Shown piece after piece: positions 1 through 8,865 of a DNA stretch of 17,006 nt. Below the pieces are notes generated by a model that worked only from the letters and a program-made list of their open reading frames with translations, did not search any database and had not been told where the DNA came from. How positions within the stretch are numbered: the first letter of the stretch is position 1; each line of letters begins with the position of its first letter. The stretch lies in the NCBI GenBank assembly GCA_024278415.1, contig JAJRTI010000120.1, forward strand, positions 1 through 17,006, given 5' to 3'. The DNA is from Planctomycetota bacterium. GTDB lineage: Bacteria > Planctomycetota > Brocadiia > JAJRTI01. Made by a program: the position numbers and the translations under genes.

Positions 1-57
1 CATCTCGGAGCGCTAGCAGCCGTGCTGTGGTCCTGACGCCGCGGGCGCCGGGCCGGC

Positions 58-3000
58 CTACTTGTAGTCGCCGATGAGCACGAATGGCGCCCAGAAGTAA
101 GGGTGGCTTCCAAGGCGATACCCCGAACGCTGGCGGGCGGCCTCCGCATCGATCGCGATGACGCCTCCGGGCCCTCGGACGGTTCCCAACTCCACCTCGC
201 CTCGGATCAGAGCCAACTGCGCTTGGCGCAGAGCCTCCGCCTTGTTCATGCGCTTCTGCTTCCAGCTCTTGAAGAACTGGGTCATCAAGGTCACGGTCGA
301 ATCGTCGGCGACCTGCCACAGGCTCCCCACCACGCTCGACGCGCCGGCAAAAAGGAACGCCTGAGTGAGGCCCGTGAAGTTGTCGGCTTGGGTCCGGCGG
401 CCGGCATAGCCTCCCGAGAGGCCGGTTTCGCATGCCGACAGCACCACCAGGTTGGCCTTCAGGTCCGTGTCGAATATCTCCGCCACGGTCCACCGGCCGT
501 CTTCGCCCTCGCCAGGGGTGAAACGCAGGTTCGACTGCGTCGGGTCTTGCCACCGCATCTCGCCGTGAGTGGGAAAGGTCAACACGTCGAAGCTTTGGAC
601 CCGCTCCTTGACCCGCTTCTCCGTCGCGTCGGCGCCCCGAAGCACCTCGCGCTCTTCAAACATCGCGGCCACCGCCTCGGCTTCCAACTCCGTGGCCGGC
701 AACGGATCCAAGCCTGTGGCGGGGTTCGCCACAGCGAAGCAGCTCGCCCGGTTGCCCATGTTGCAGTTTCGACAATGCCGGAGCACGTTGATCGAGAACG
801 CATAGGCGACGCCGGTGCGCTCGATGAGATACCGATCGTCGGGCCCAATCAGCGCGTGGAACGGCAGGTAGTGGAGCACGCCATGGGGCACAATGTAAAC
901 CAAATCCGCCGACGCGAGGTCCTCCTCGAACGGGCTGAGCAGCGCCGCATAGAGCTGGCGCAGCGGCTCGCGATAGGCCGTGCTCATGAGCTTCTCCGCG
1001 GACAGCGACTCCACCGCGCTCGACCGAAACTCATCGAGCAGGCGGGCCAACTCCTCTGGCTTGGCCTTGAGCCGCACCGCTCGCACGCCCTCGCGGCGCA
1101 ATACGAACGCGCACGCAAGCTTCTCGCCCAGGAAGTACTCGATCGCTATCGAGCGCGGCGGCAGCAGCCGCAGAAGCGTTGTGTGCGGGTTGGCCAGCTT
1201 GGCCTGCTGCGGCGCTTGCGCGCGTGTGAGCGCACGTTTGCAAGCCCCCAACTGCATGCGCAGCAAAGCCAATTGCGACGCCTGGCGCTCCGGCCACCGG
1301 CCGTACACCCGCTGGATGAGGGTGCGGCCCCTCCTTGGCGCGGACTGCCCCGCGGCGACCGCGGCGATCGCTTGGTCCAGCATACGCTTCTGCTGCTCCA
1401 GCCGCGCGGTTCGTCGCTTCAGCGCCTTGGGTCCAAAACGGTCGAAGAAAGCCATGCCCTTGCACCGCTCCGCGGCCGCGACCGCGTCCGCGGGGCGATC
1501 CAGATCGAGGTAGGTTTCCACGATCGCTTCGTAGAGCTTCGCCTTGTCCTCGCTGAAGAACGCCTTCTGCTCCTCCGCGGCCAGACTCTCGCGTTGCGTC
1601 TCCACGGCTTCCAGCGCGCGTTCGAAGTACTCGGCCGCCTTGAGCCGTTGGAACTGGCCCCCGCCTGGCCCGCTTTGTGCGGCCATGCGTTGGTAGCATT
1701 GGCCGATCTTGAACAGCGCCTCCCATTGCCACCCAGCCAACCCGCCCGCCTGCGCGGCTTGGAGCGAACGCTCGCAGTATTTGATGGCCTGGCTGTACGC
1801 CCCTTCGGCTGCGTACGAACTCCCCACGATGTAGAAGCCGGTGACGCGTTGCACTTCCTGGCCCTTGCGCGTGGCGAGCCTCAGCGCGGCTTGCGCCTGT
1901 GCCGGGGCCTCGGCGTGCCGGCCCCGAGCCAACAGCGACAAGGCAAGCGCGACCCGATAGCGGCACTCGACGAGCGGATTGTTGCTCTGCTCGGCCACAG
2001 CCAAGGCCCTGTTAAGCAGCTCCCCGGCCTGCTGATGCCGGCCGGCCATGCTCTCCAGCAGGGCCTTGGCAATAAGCAGCCGGCCTTTGGCCGCGGCGTC
2101 CGCCACCTGCTGTCCCACTTGTTCCGCGCGGGCGATCGCCCGTTGCGCGCCAGGATGGTCGCCCAGGCGCCGGTACACTTCAAACGCGTCCAGATGCGCC
2201 ATCAGCCGCGTCTGGCTGTCGCCGAATGCTTCCGCCAACAGCGCGTTCCAACGCGCGACACGAAGCGCTGCGCTGAGGCCTTCGCGCCGGTCGCGGGACC
2301 GAATGAGCGACCGCAGCGACCGCATGCCGGCCATGAGCGCGTTCGTATCGCCGGCCTCGGCGCCCCGCGCCACGACCTTGCCGGCCGCGCGAGCCCATGC
2401 GATGTCCTGCTTGGCTTCCTGTGGGAGCTTCGTCAGGGCCTCGAGCATCGCCAGATCGCTCTTGGCCTGATTGATTGCGACAGGCACCTTCATGGCCGCG
2501 GCCAAACGCCGGTTGCCCACGGCTCGGGCCAGGCCGGCGTCGTAGTATCCGCATTCGAGCGATTGGCGCACGAACGCGCGCAGCGCGGCGAAGTCGCCGG
2601 CCAGCTCGGCGCCTGCGGCCTTGGCGACGCGCGCGGCGAGCGCGGCTCCGCGGTTCACGTACGCCATGTCCACGCGGCCGGGCGCGGCCGCGGCCACATT
2701 GACCATAGCCGCCATCCAGTTGTCGCCATGGGCTTGGGCAAACGCGCGCGCGGTGCGCTGCGCCAAGGCCATGGCGTCCCTGTTCGACGCGGCCAGCTCG
2801 CGCATCACGGCCGGCGCGTCGATGGGCGGCCTCCAGGACTCGTGGCTCGTGGCCAGCTCCAGGCAGTCGGCGAAGAACAGGGTGGCGTACTCCGGGCTGG
2901 CCTTCACCACGGCTTGCACAGCCGCATCGTCGCCCTTGACCAGCACGTACGCGGCCGCGAGGTACGTCATGCCCCGGCCGGCCAGCAGCGACTCGGCCGG

Positions 3001-6000
3001 CATGTCGTTGATGCGCTCCACGGACTCGAGCAAGCGGCTGTTGCCATGCTTGTCGCGGCACACCTCCGCGACCATGGCTGCGATCTCTTGCTTGTCCTGG
3101 TTCAGCGGCATGTGGAGCACGGACTCGCGCAGCATTTCGCGTGTGAAGAGCTGGGCGAAGTACGGGTTGCCGGCCACCGGCTTCTCCAGGTCGTAGCGCT
3201 TCATCGCAGCCGACGCGCGCCAGAGGCTGGCGTAGTATCGGCCGAAACTGGTCCGGGCCTCGCCGGGCAGACCGACGATGGGGCACTGAATCTTGGGCCG
3301 CAGGCTGAGGCGAACCCGGCGCTCGTGTGCGGATAGTACGCGCACGGCGACCGCGCCGGAATTGGATTGGGCGAGGAAGAGATCTCCAGTCGGGCTCAGG
3401 CAGGCCTGGCTGAACGAGCCGTTCACCAGGCGCACCTGCCTCCCGGATTCCACGTTCCAGAAGCTGACGCCTCGGGCCGGATCGCGCAGAACGAACTCGC
3501 GGCCGGCGTTCACGAATCGCAAGGGGATCAAGTTGCCGTATTGCCCCCCTACTGTTGCGATCTCGCGCCCGGATTTCGCGTCCGTGAGCAGGATGCCGCG
3601 CGCCTGGGGCAATGCGAGGACGCGGCCATCCGGACTGAAGACCACAGACGCGGTTCGCCCAGGGTATGCCGACCACGCCTGCAGCTCCCGGCCGTCGCGA
3701 ACATCCCAAAGCTTCACCACGCCTTCGCTGCCAAATGTGGCGAGCCGTCGGCCGTCAGGGCTGAAGCGCACAGACCGAAGCGCGCGTGGGTGCGCTTGGA
3801 GCTTGTGTCGCGTCGCGCCCGTTTGGAGATCCCAAAGCAGAGCCAGACCATCGGCCCCGGCGGAAGCCAAGAGCTTGGAGTCCGGGCTGAAGTCCAGGGC
3901 GACGATCTGTTCGGTGTGGCCCTTCAGCACGTGCTGTTCGCGTCCTTGCGCCACATCCCAAACGCAAATGCTCTTGTCCGACAACGGTGCGGCGAAACGG
4001 CTGCCGTCCCGGCTAAAGCGCCTGGTGGACGAGGAGGCGACGCTCGGGACGTCGCGATATTCGTAGTAGCCATACATGAACGTCCTGGAGTTGACCGCGG
4101 GCGCGGTTTTGGGAGTCTTGTGCGCCAGCCGCCTGATCCGTTTGCCGGTACGAGCGTCCTTGAGCACGAAAGCAGGGCCCTTCTTCGATTGCACATCAAG
4201 CGTGACGAACGTGTCGCCTTTCGGGCTGAACATCGGCATTTGCGATCCACCGTATGACTGGCGGGCGAGAGCGAAGCAGTGCTTGCCGGTGGGCACGTCC
4301 CAGAAGCTCAATGTCTGGGTCGCGGAAACGGTGACTAGTATGCGGCCGTTCGGGCTGAACCCCACCGGCGACAAGCGGCTTCCGGGCGTCTTCAGCGTCA
4401 ACACGTCCGGCGCGGGGGCGACGCTCCACACCGAAACGGCCGCGCCCCGGCCGGCGAACGCAAGCGCTTGCCCATCGGGGCTGAACGCGACGGCCGAACC
4501 TGTGGCGTTGATCGTCCAGAGCGCCCGTTGCCGGGACACGTCCCACACGTCCGTGCGGGCGCTGGCGTATCCCATGCTGTCGCTGAGCGCAAGCAGTCTG
4601 CCGTCGGGCGAGAACGTCATGGCTTGAATGAGCCGATTGGGCAGGTCCAGCAAGGCGATGAACCGGCCCTTCGCGGTGTCCCACAGCTTCACCCCCTCTT
4701 GCCTTGCGGCGACCGCGAGCGTGCCGCCATCCGGGCTGAAACAGAGCGCAGTTACTTGATTCGTGATTGGGCCGAGTCCCTGCCGCGTTCGGCCGGATTG
4801 GACTTCCATCAGCAGGACTTGGCGCTTTGATGCATCGGCCACAGCGGCCAGGTCGCCTTTCGTGCTGAGACGCACGACTCGCCCACCGGACTCGTACTCA
4901 CTGTAGGAATACCGACTCGAAGTCTGCTGTGACAATGAAGATTGATAGAGCTGCTTGCCGGACGCGACGTCCCACACGCCATAGCCCTGCAACCCAGCCG
5001 CGTACAACTGCCGGCCCGAACGCGTGAACCCTACCTGGCTCACGCGGCCGGCCAACACGCCGGCCGGAGGCGACTCGCGCGTCACCGTAGATTGCGCCCA
5101 GAATCCCCCCTCTCTTGGCTCTTCTAGCAGCATCTCCGCAGCAGGCCCGGCCTCGCCCGGCGCCGTCTTCTGGCGAACCGAGATGGTTCTCCGCAGCTCG
5201 CCGGTGCGCGCATCCCACAGCTTCAACATGCCATCCGATCCCGCTGACGCCAGCAACGCGCCGCGCGCGTCGAAGGCCAACGCGGTTGCGCCGTTGCTGT
5301 GCCCGGCCAACACGCGCATCTGCCTGCCGTCCTGAGCGCCCCAGATGATGATGGATCCCGACGCGCTCGATGTGGCGACGTACGCGCCGTCGGGGCTGAA
5401 ACACACCGCGGTGGTCGTGCTCTTGTGAGGGCCCAGTTGCCGCAGTTGCCGCCACTTCAGACGCGAAGCCACGGCATAGCGAGCCGGCAGCTCGATGGCA
5501 GGCTCCGCGCCGGCGATGAGCCGGACCTCGGCGGGTGCGGCTGACCGACGCGGCTCCGCGGCCACCAGCGCCTCCTCCAGCCGGCCGTCGCCGCCGCAAC
5601 GCAGGCAGGGCACCTTCTTCTCGCCTTTGCATTTAGCGCAGGGCGTGGGAATCTGGCCTTCGCCCTTGCACTCGGGGCACTTCACGGTGCCGCGGCCCCC
5701 GCACTTTCGGCAGTTCTGCCAGCCGTCGCCTCCGCAGGATCGACACTTGACCTGCACGGTGTAGCTGTAGCTCTGCGGACCGTTTGCCCCTATTTGGACC
5801 TTTCTTCTCGTCTTATATCGACGTCCTGTGCCGCCGCAGACCTTGCAGGTCTTGCCCTTGGCTCCTTGGCAAGAAGGACACGTCTGGGTCTTGCGCCCCC
5901 TGCACGTGGGGCACGTCTTGCGGGCGAAGCCCGTGCCTCCGCACTGCGGGCAGTCCACTTTGCCCGTCATGCCGCAGTCGGGGCATGCGTATGCGAGCGC

Positions 6001-6711
6001 TTCGGCCCGCGCCTCCGCGAGCGCGACCGCGCGCGCGCGTGCGTCGGCAAGCGTGTCTCCCAACTGGCCGACCATGCCCGGCGCCACGCGCAGAAACACC
6101 TCTCGCTGGCGCAACTCATTGTGCAACAAGCGGGCTTCCGAAAACTCGGCCAACAGGCGGCCCAACCGCTCTAGGCCCTTGAGCGGTTCGTTCGCCTGAA
6201 AGGCCTCCAGCGCCTTCACCAACAGCGCCTCCGCTTCCTCCTCCAACAGTTCGCGGGCGGGGATGGACTTTCGTGCGAGGGACGCAACCTGGCTCGCCTC
6301 GAACGCCTTGATGCGTTCGCCGGAGCCGTCGATCACGCGAAACATGATGCGCTTGGCGCTCTTGGCGAGCACCTTCCCCCGATACACGCGGCCGTCTCGG
6401 GTCCGCAGATAATCAAACACCGGGCCCACTCGTCGGGGTTGTGTCCGCTTCTGGGCCGCGAGGCTCAAGGCGGCCGCGCGCTTGGCCTCCTCGATCTCTG
6501 CCTTCAAGCGGGCATCGCCTGGCTGAAGGCTGTAGTACTCGCACGCCAACAGCACCGCGCGGTACTGCCCGCGTTGGACCAGGGTCTTCAACAAGCGGGA
6601 GGCTCGCGCACACGCCGCGTCGTCTGCCGCCAGCACCGTTGCCTGGCAGATCGCCCACAACGCCAGAGCCGACATCTTGCTTCCCAAACCAATCGTCGTG
6701 CACTGCTTCAT
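58..6711 (-). CDS. Giant exported protein: zinc-motif array, WD40 repeats, TPR region and CHAT peptidase
   Basis: The predicted product is about 2217 residues. It starts with a signal peptide (hydrophobic SALALWAICQATVLA, then ADD), so export is predicted. Residues about 98-150 look like a small beta-barrel (DGRVYRGKVL). Residues about 243-380 carry ten CxxC motifs of DnaJ CxxCxGxG type. Residues about 430-1150 hold WD40 repeats (FSPDG and LWD signatures, about 14 blades). A helical region with no recognised family covers about 1165-1500, TPR-like helices about 1530-1760, and a CHAT domain about 1843 to the end. The CHAT catalytic pair is present: His in FPTHGEMRW near residue 2049 and Cys in VVLSACETGL near 2094 (codon 430-432). 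The C-terminus, HPYFWAPFVLIGDYK, is typical of CHAT. I chose the ATG at 6711 because AGGAGGT (6720-6726) lies 8 nt upstream; the in-frame TTG at 6717 is too close to it. Known: CHAT is a caspase-like cysteine peptidase fold, often fused to TPRs. Inferred: a sensor-type envelope or secreted protease. Its substrate is unknown. Confidence 0.93.
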   Translation of the reverse strand: MKQCTTIGLGSKMSALALWAICQATVLAADDAACARASRLLKTLVQRGQYRAVLLACEYYSLQPGDARLKAEIEEAKRAAALSLAAQKRTQPRRVGPVFDYLRTRDGRVYRGKVLAKSAKRIMFRVIDGSGERIKAFEASQVASLARKSIPARELLEEEAEALLVKALEAFQANEPLKGLERLGRLLAEFSEARLLHNELRQREVFLRVAPGMVGQLGDTLADARARAVALAEARAEALAYACPDCGMTGKVDCPQCGGTGFARKTCPTCRGRKTQTCPSCQGAKGKTCKVCGGTGRRYKTRRKVQIGANGPQSYSYTVQVKCRSCGGDGWQNCRKCGGRGTVKCPECKGEGQIPTPCAKCKGEKKVPCLRCGGDGRLEEALVAAEPRRSAAPAEVRLIAGAEPAIELPARYAVASRLKWRQLRQLGPHKSTTTAVCFSPDGAYVATSSASGSIIIWGAQDGRQMRVLAGHSNGATALAFDARGALLASAGSDGMLKLWDARTGELRRTISVRQKTAPGEAGPAAEMLLEEPREGGFWAQSTVTRESPPAGVLAGRVSQVGFTRSGRQLYAAGLQGYGVWDVASGKQLYQSSLSQQTSSRYSYSEYESGGRVVRLSTKGDLAAVADASKRQVLLMEVQSGRTRQGLGPITNQVTALCFSPDGGTLAVAARQEGVKLWDTAKGRFIALLDLPNRLIQAMTFSPDGRLLALSDSMGYASARTDVWDVSRQRALWTINATGSAVAFSPDGQALAFAGRGAAVSVWSVAPAPDVLTLKTPGSRLSPVGFSPNGRILVTVSATQTLSFWDVPTGKHCFALARQSYGGSQMPMFSPKGDTFVTLDVQSKKGPAFVLKDARTGKRIRRLAHKTPKTAPAVNSRTFMYGYYEYRDVPSVASSSTRRFSRDGSRFAAPLSDKSICVWDVAQGREQHVLKGHTEQIVALDFSPDSKLLASAGADGLALLWDLQTGATRHKLQAHPRALRSVRFSPDGRRLATFGSEGVVKLWDVRDGRELQAWSAYPGRTASVVFSPDGRVLALPQARGILLTDAKSGREIATVGGQYGNLIPLRFVNAGREFVLRDPARGVSFWNVESGRQVRLVNGSFSQACLSPTGDLFLAQSNSGAVAVRVLSAHERRVRLSLRPKIQCPIVGLPGEARTSFGRYYASLWRASAAMKRYDLEKPVAGNPYFAQLFTREMLRESVLHMPLNQDKQEIAAMVAEVCRDKHGNSRLLESVERINDMPAESLLAGRGMTYLAAAYVLVKGDDAAVQAVVKASPEYATLFFADCLELATSHESWRPPIDAPAVMRELAASNRDAMALAQRTARAFAQAHGDNWMAAMVNVAAAAPGRVDMAYVNRGAALAARVAKAAGAELAGDFAALRAFVRQSLECGYYDAGLARAVGNRRLAAAMKVPVAINQAKSDLAMLEALTKLPQEAKQDIAWARAAGKVVARGAEAGDTNALMAGMRSLRSLIRSRDRREGLSAALRVARWNALLAEAFGDSQTRLMAHLDAFEVYRRLGDHPGAQRAIARAEQVGQQVADAAAKGRLLIAKALLESMAGRHQQAGELLNRALAVAEQSNNPLVECRYRVALALSLLARGRHAEAPAQAQAALRLATRKGQEVQRVTGFYIVGSSYAAEGAYSQAIKYCERSLQAAQAGGLAGWQWEALFKIGQCYQRMAAQSGPGGGQFQRLKAAEYFERALEAVETQRESLAAEEQKAFFSEDKAKLYEAIVETYLDLDRPADAVAAAERCKGMAFFDRFGPKALKRRTARLEQQKRMLDQAIAAVAAGQSAPRRGRTLIQRVYGRWPERQASQLALLRMQLGACKRALTRAQAPQQAKLANPHTTLLRLLPPRSIAIEYFLGEKLACAFVLRREGVRAVRLKAKPEELARLLDEFRSSAVESLSAEKLMSTAYREPLRQLYAALLSPFEEDLASADLVYIVPHGVLHYLPFHALIGPDDRYLIERTGVAYAFSINVLRHCRNCNMGNRASCFAVANPATGLDPLPATELEAEAVAAMFEEREVLRGADATEKRVKERVQSFDVLTFPTHGEMRWQDPTQSNLRFTPGEGEDGRWTVAEIFDTDLKANLVVLSACETGLSGGYAGRRTQADNFTGLTQAFLFAGASSVVGSLWQVADDSTVTLMTQFFKSWKQKRMNKAEALRQAQLALIRGEVELGTVRGPGGVIAIDAEAARQRSGYRLGSHPYFWAPFVLIGDYK

Positions 6712-6719
6712 TGTCAACC

Positions 6720-6726
6720 ACCTCCT
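6720..6726 (-). promoter_or_regulatory. Strong Shine-Dalgarno for the CHAT gene
   Basis: On the minus strand the sequence reads AGGAGGT, 8 nt before the ATG at 6711. It leaves only 3 nt after AGGAGG before an alternative in-frame TTG at 6717, so it decides the start in favour of the ATG. Confidence 0.75.
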
Positions 6727-7107
6727 AACGCCGCGCGGCCAGCCGAGCGATCCGTCGATTCAACCGCTCAAACCTTGGCGCGGCCCGCAACCGTTCAGAT
6801 CGGGCGCGTTCCGAGCGGCGAAACCGATCACGAATGAGCACATGTCGCGCCGGCCGCGCAGGTCAGAGCGCCTTCGCGGTCCCGGGCGCCACAGCTTCTC
6901 AAAGGAACGACATTGCCCAACCTGTTGCCGCGACTCTAGCACAGCAGATTCTTGAATGCAAGACTCAAAGGCTCTGCGGCTCTGCCTACTCTCAAGAACG
7001 TAAACCGCGGACACATCGGACACCTGTCGCCCCAAAAAAGCTCCCCAAACTCACGCAGGCCCAGAACGCGGCGAGAGAGAGCATCGTCCTCGCCGCGCCT
7101 ACCTTCG
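6727..7107. other. Divergent intergenic region upstream of the CHAT gene and proS
   Basis: About 380 bp without a convincing gene. It holds short direct repeats (GCTCTGCG/GCTCTGCC at 6971-6986; CGGACAC twice, nine bases apart, at 7008-7023). An open frame from 6834 runs through it into proS but has no ribosome-binding site and reads through the heptamer repeat, so it is not taken as coding. A weak minus-strand promoter for the CHAT gene is listed separately. Confidence 0.5.
6933..6961 (-). promoter_or_regulatory. Weak candidate promoter for the CHAT gene
   Basis: The minus strand reads TTGCAT (6961-6956), a 17-nt spacer, then TAGAGT (6938-6933). These match the sigma-70 consensus at 3/6 and 4/6 positions. 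It is the best pair I found in the region by eye and would give a leader of about 215 nt. It could easily be chance. Confidence 0.22.
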
Positions 7108-7135
7108 TTGACTCACCAGCGAGCGCGGCTATAAT
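7108..7135 (+). promoter_or_regulatory. Sigma-70-type promoter of proS
   Basis: TTGACT (7108-7113), a 16-nt spacer and a perfect TATAAT (7130-7135). Transcription should start near 7142. That gives a leader of about 106 nt that contains the whole heptamer array before the GTG start of proS. Confidence 0.72.
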
Positions 7136-7168
7136 GTTGCGTTTCAGCATCTGCCTCCGCACTTACGT

Positions 7169-7223
7169 TTTACGCTTTACGCTTTACGCTTTACGCTTTA
7201 CGCTTTACGCTTTACGCTTTACG
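7169..7223 (+). repeat. Tandem heptamer array (TTTACGC)n in the proS leader
   Basis: Seven perfect copies of TTTACGC run from 7169 to 7217. A partial copy TTTACG follows (7218-7223) and a degenerate copy CTTACGT precedes them (7162-7168). The array lies between the proS promoter and its ribosome-binding site, ending 12 nt before AGGAG. Heptameric short tandem repeats are known from several bacterial groups, notably cyanobacteria. Copy-number change here would alter leader length but not the protein if translation starts at 7248. Confidence 0.95.
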
Positions 7224-7235
7224 TTCCACGTCTCC

Positions 7236-7240
7236 AGGAG
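7236..7240 (+). promoter_or_regulatory. Shine-Dalgarno deciding the GTG start of proS
   Basis: AGGAG lies 7 nt before GTG at 7248. It is the first good ribosome-binding site in the frame, and translation from there matches the N-terminus expected for archaeal-type ProRS ([14 protein letters not shown]). Confidence 0.8.
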
Positions 7241-7247
7241 ACCCTCC

Positions 7248-8669
7248 GTGGCCAAGATCACCAAACGCGCGACCGACTACTCCAGGTGGTACACCGACAT
7301 TGTCCTGCGGGCCGAACTCGCGGACTACGCGCCGGTCAAGGGCTGCATGGTGATTCGGCCCCACGGATACGCGATCTGGGAGAAGATGCAGCAGGCGCTC
7401 GACGGCATGTTCAAGGCGACGGGCCACCGCAATGCGTACTTCCCGCTCTTCATCCCGGAGAGCTTCATGAAGAAGGAGGCCGAGCACGTGGAGGGCTTCG
7501 CGCCGGAATGCGCGGTCGTCACCCATGGCGGCGGCAAGAAGCTCGAAGAGCCGTTGTACGTGCGCCCCACGTCTGAGACGATCATCTGGAGCATGTACAA
7601 GAAGTGGATCCAGTCGTACCGCGACCTGCCTCTGCTCTACAACCAGTGGGCCAACGTGGTGCGGTGGGAGATGCGCACGCGGCTGTTCCTCCGCACGACC
7701 GAGTTCCTCTGGCAGGAAGGCCACACCGCGCACGCAACCGAAGAAGAAGCGCTCGAAGAGACCATGACCATGCTCCGCATATATCAACGCTTCGCGGAGG
7801 AGTGGATGGCCATGTCCGTCGTGCCGGGCGAGAAGACCGCGAACGAGCGCTTCGCCGGCGCAATCAAGACGTACAGCATCGAATCGATGATGCAAGACAA
7901 GAAGGCGCTGCAAGCCGGCACCTCGCACTACCTGGGGCAGAACTTCGCCAAGGCGTTCGACGTGCAGTTCCAGACCCCGGAGAAGACGCTTGAGTACGTG
8001 TACGCCACAAGCTGGGGCGTGAGCACGCGGCTCATCGGCGCACTCATCATGACCCACAGCGACGACCAGGGGCTCGTGCTGCCGCCCAAGCTCGCGCCGA
8101 TCCACGTGGCGATCGTGCCCATCTGGAAGTCCGATGAGGAGCAGTCGCTCGTGGTCGAGGCCGCGACAAAGATCAAGGACGCGCTCGCCAAACGCTGGGA
8201 CGTGACGCTCGACGACAGCGACACGCAGAGCCCGGGGTGGAAGTTCAACCAATACGAATTGATGGGTGTGCCCGTGCGCATCGAGATTGGGCCGCGGGAC
8301 ATGGAGAAGGGCTCGTGCGTGCTCGTGCGCCGGGACAACCGCGAGAAGAGTTTCGTGCCGCAAGACGGCGTGGAGGCCGCGGTCGAAGAAATCCTCGACG
8401 ACATGCAGGCCTCGCTGCTGGAGCGCAGCAAGCAGTTCCGCGAGGACAATACCGCGCGCATTGACACGTACGACGATTTCAAGGAAGCCGTTGTCGAGGG
8501 GTTCGTGCAGGCGCACTGGTGCGAGGGCGACGAGTGCGAGATGGCCATAGCCGAGCAGACCAAGGCCACGATCCGCTGTGTGCCCTTGGATCGCGAAGCC
8601 GAAGATGGCGCGTGCGTGCTCTGCGGCAAGCCCTCGCCCGGGCGGGTGATCTTTGCCCGCTCGTACTGA
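7248..8669 (+). CDS. proS: Prolyl-tRNA synthetase, archaeal/eukaryotic-like short type
   Basis: This enzyme charges tRNA-Pro with proline in the cytoplasm, using ATP. The product is 473 residues, the normal size for the short archaeal-type ProRS that lacks the bacterial editing insertion. Class II landmarks are visible: YVRPTSET (104-111), motif 2 with RWEMRTR and [10 protein letters not shown] (139-162), and motif 3 around [17 protein letters not shown] (264-280). An anticodon-binding domain follows (about 285-390). The C-terminal zinc-binding domain has Cys pairs at 425/430 and 456/459 and ends in the family's usual terminal Tyr (FARSY). The GTG start at 7248 is supported by AGGAG 7 nt upstream. 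The gene has its own promoter (7108-7135) and a repeat-bearing leader, and appears to be monocistronic. Confidence 0.97.
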   Translation: MAKITKRATDYSRWYTDIVLRAELADYAPVKGCMVIRPHGYAIWEKMQQALDGMFKATGHRNAYFPLFIPESFMKKEAEHVEGFAPECAVVTHGGGKKLEEPLYVRPTSETIIWSMYKKWIQSYRDLPLLYNQWANVVRWEMRTRLFLRTTEFLWQEGHTAHATEEEALEETMTMLRIYQRFAEEWMAMSVVPGEKTANERFAGAIKTYSIESMMQDKKALQAGTSHYLGQNFAKAFDVQFQTPEKTLEYVYATSWGVSTRLIGALIMTHSDDQGLVLPPKLAPIHVAIVPIWKSDEEQSLVVEAATKIKDALAKRWDVTLDDSDTQSPGWKFNQYELMGVPVRIEIGPRDMEKGSCVLVRRDNREKSFVPQDGVEAAVEEILDDMQASLLERSKQFREDNTARIDTYDDFKEAVVEGFVQAHWCEGDECEMAIAEQTKATIRCVPLDREAEDGACVLCGKPSPGRVIFARSY

Positions 8670-8736
8670 GTGTCATCTCACGGCTGAGGTGTCGAACACG
8701 GCGCCACCGCAATGCGACCGCGGGAGCGGCCCGCTC

Positions 8737-8814
8737 GTAGTGGCGACCGTAAGGGCGCCCTCTGCTCCGATGGCGCATCGCCACCCGAGCGGAAGGCCCT
8801 CACGGGCCTACTAC
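8737..8814. repeat. Inverted pair of REP-like hairpins with GTAG heads
   Basis: Unit 1 (plus, from 8737) is GTAG, T, then stem GGCGACC/GGGCGCC (8742-8748/8753-8759, one mismatch) closed by a GTAA loop. Unit 2 (minus, from 8814) is GTAG, TA, then stem GGCCC/GGGCC (8808-8804/8799-8795) closed by GTGA. Downstream sequence is alike in both units ([CT]GCTC, then TGGCG), and they meet in a central TGGCG-CAT-CGCCA palindrome (8771-8783). A 13-bp palindrome (8724-8736) abuts unit 1. GTAG plus hairpin in inverted pairs is the layout of REP/BIME elements. It sits between convergent genes and may also act as a terminator or RNA 3'-end barrier, though there is no T tract. Confidence 0.65.
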
Positions 8815-8865
8815 AAGCGCGACGTCACCCGCCTGCAATCGCGTCATGTCCCTCCGGCACCCGCC

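Noticed and set aside
103..3336. Long open frame on the plus strand (over 1000 codons) opposite the CHAT gene
   Set aside because: It lies entirely antisense to the TPR/CHAT coding region, its translation is Arg/His/Leu-rich without domains, and GC-rich codon bias explains it.
7162..7223. Heptamer array as a CRISPR
   Set aside because: There are no spacers between units; it is a simple tandem repeat with a 7-bp period.
6834..7247. N-terminal extension of proS by 138 codons
   Set aside because: It would translate through the heptamer repeat, starts upstream of the promoter TTGACT/TATAAT and adds nothing found in the family; GTG at 7248 has a good Shine-Dalgarno.
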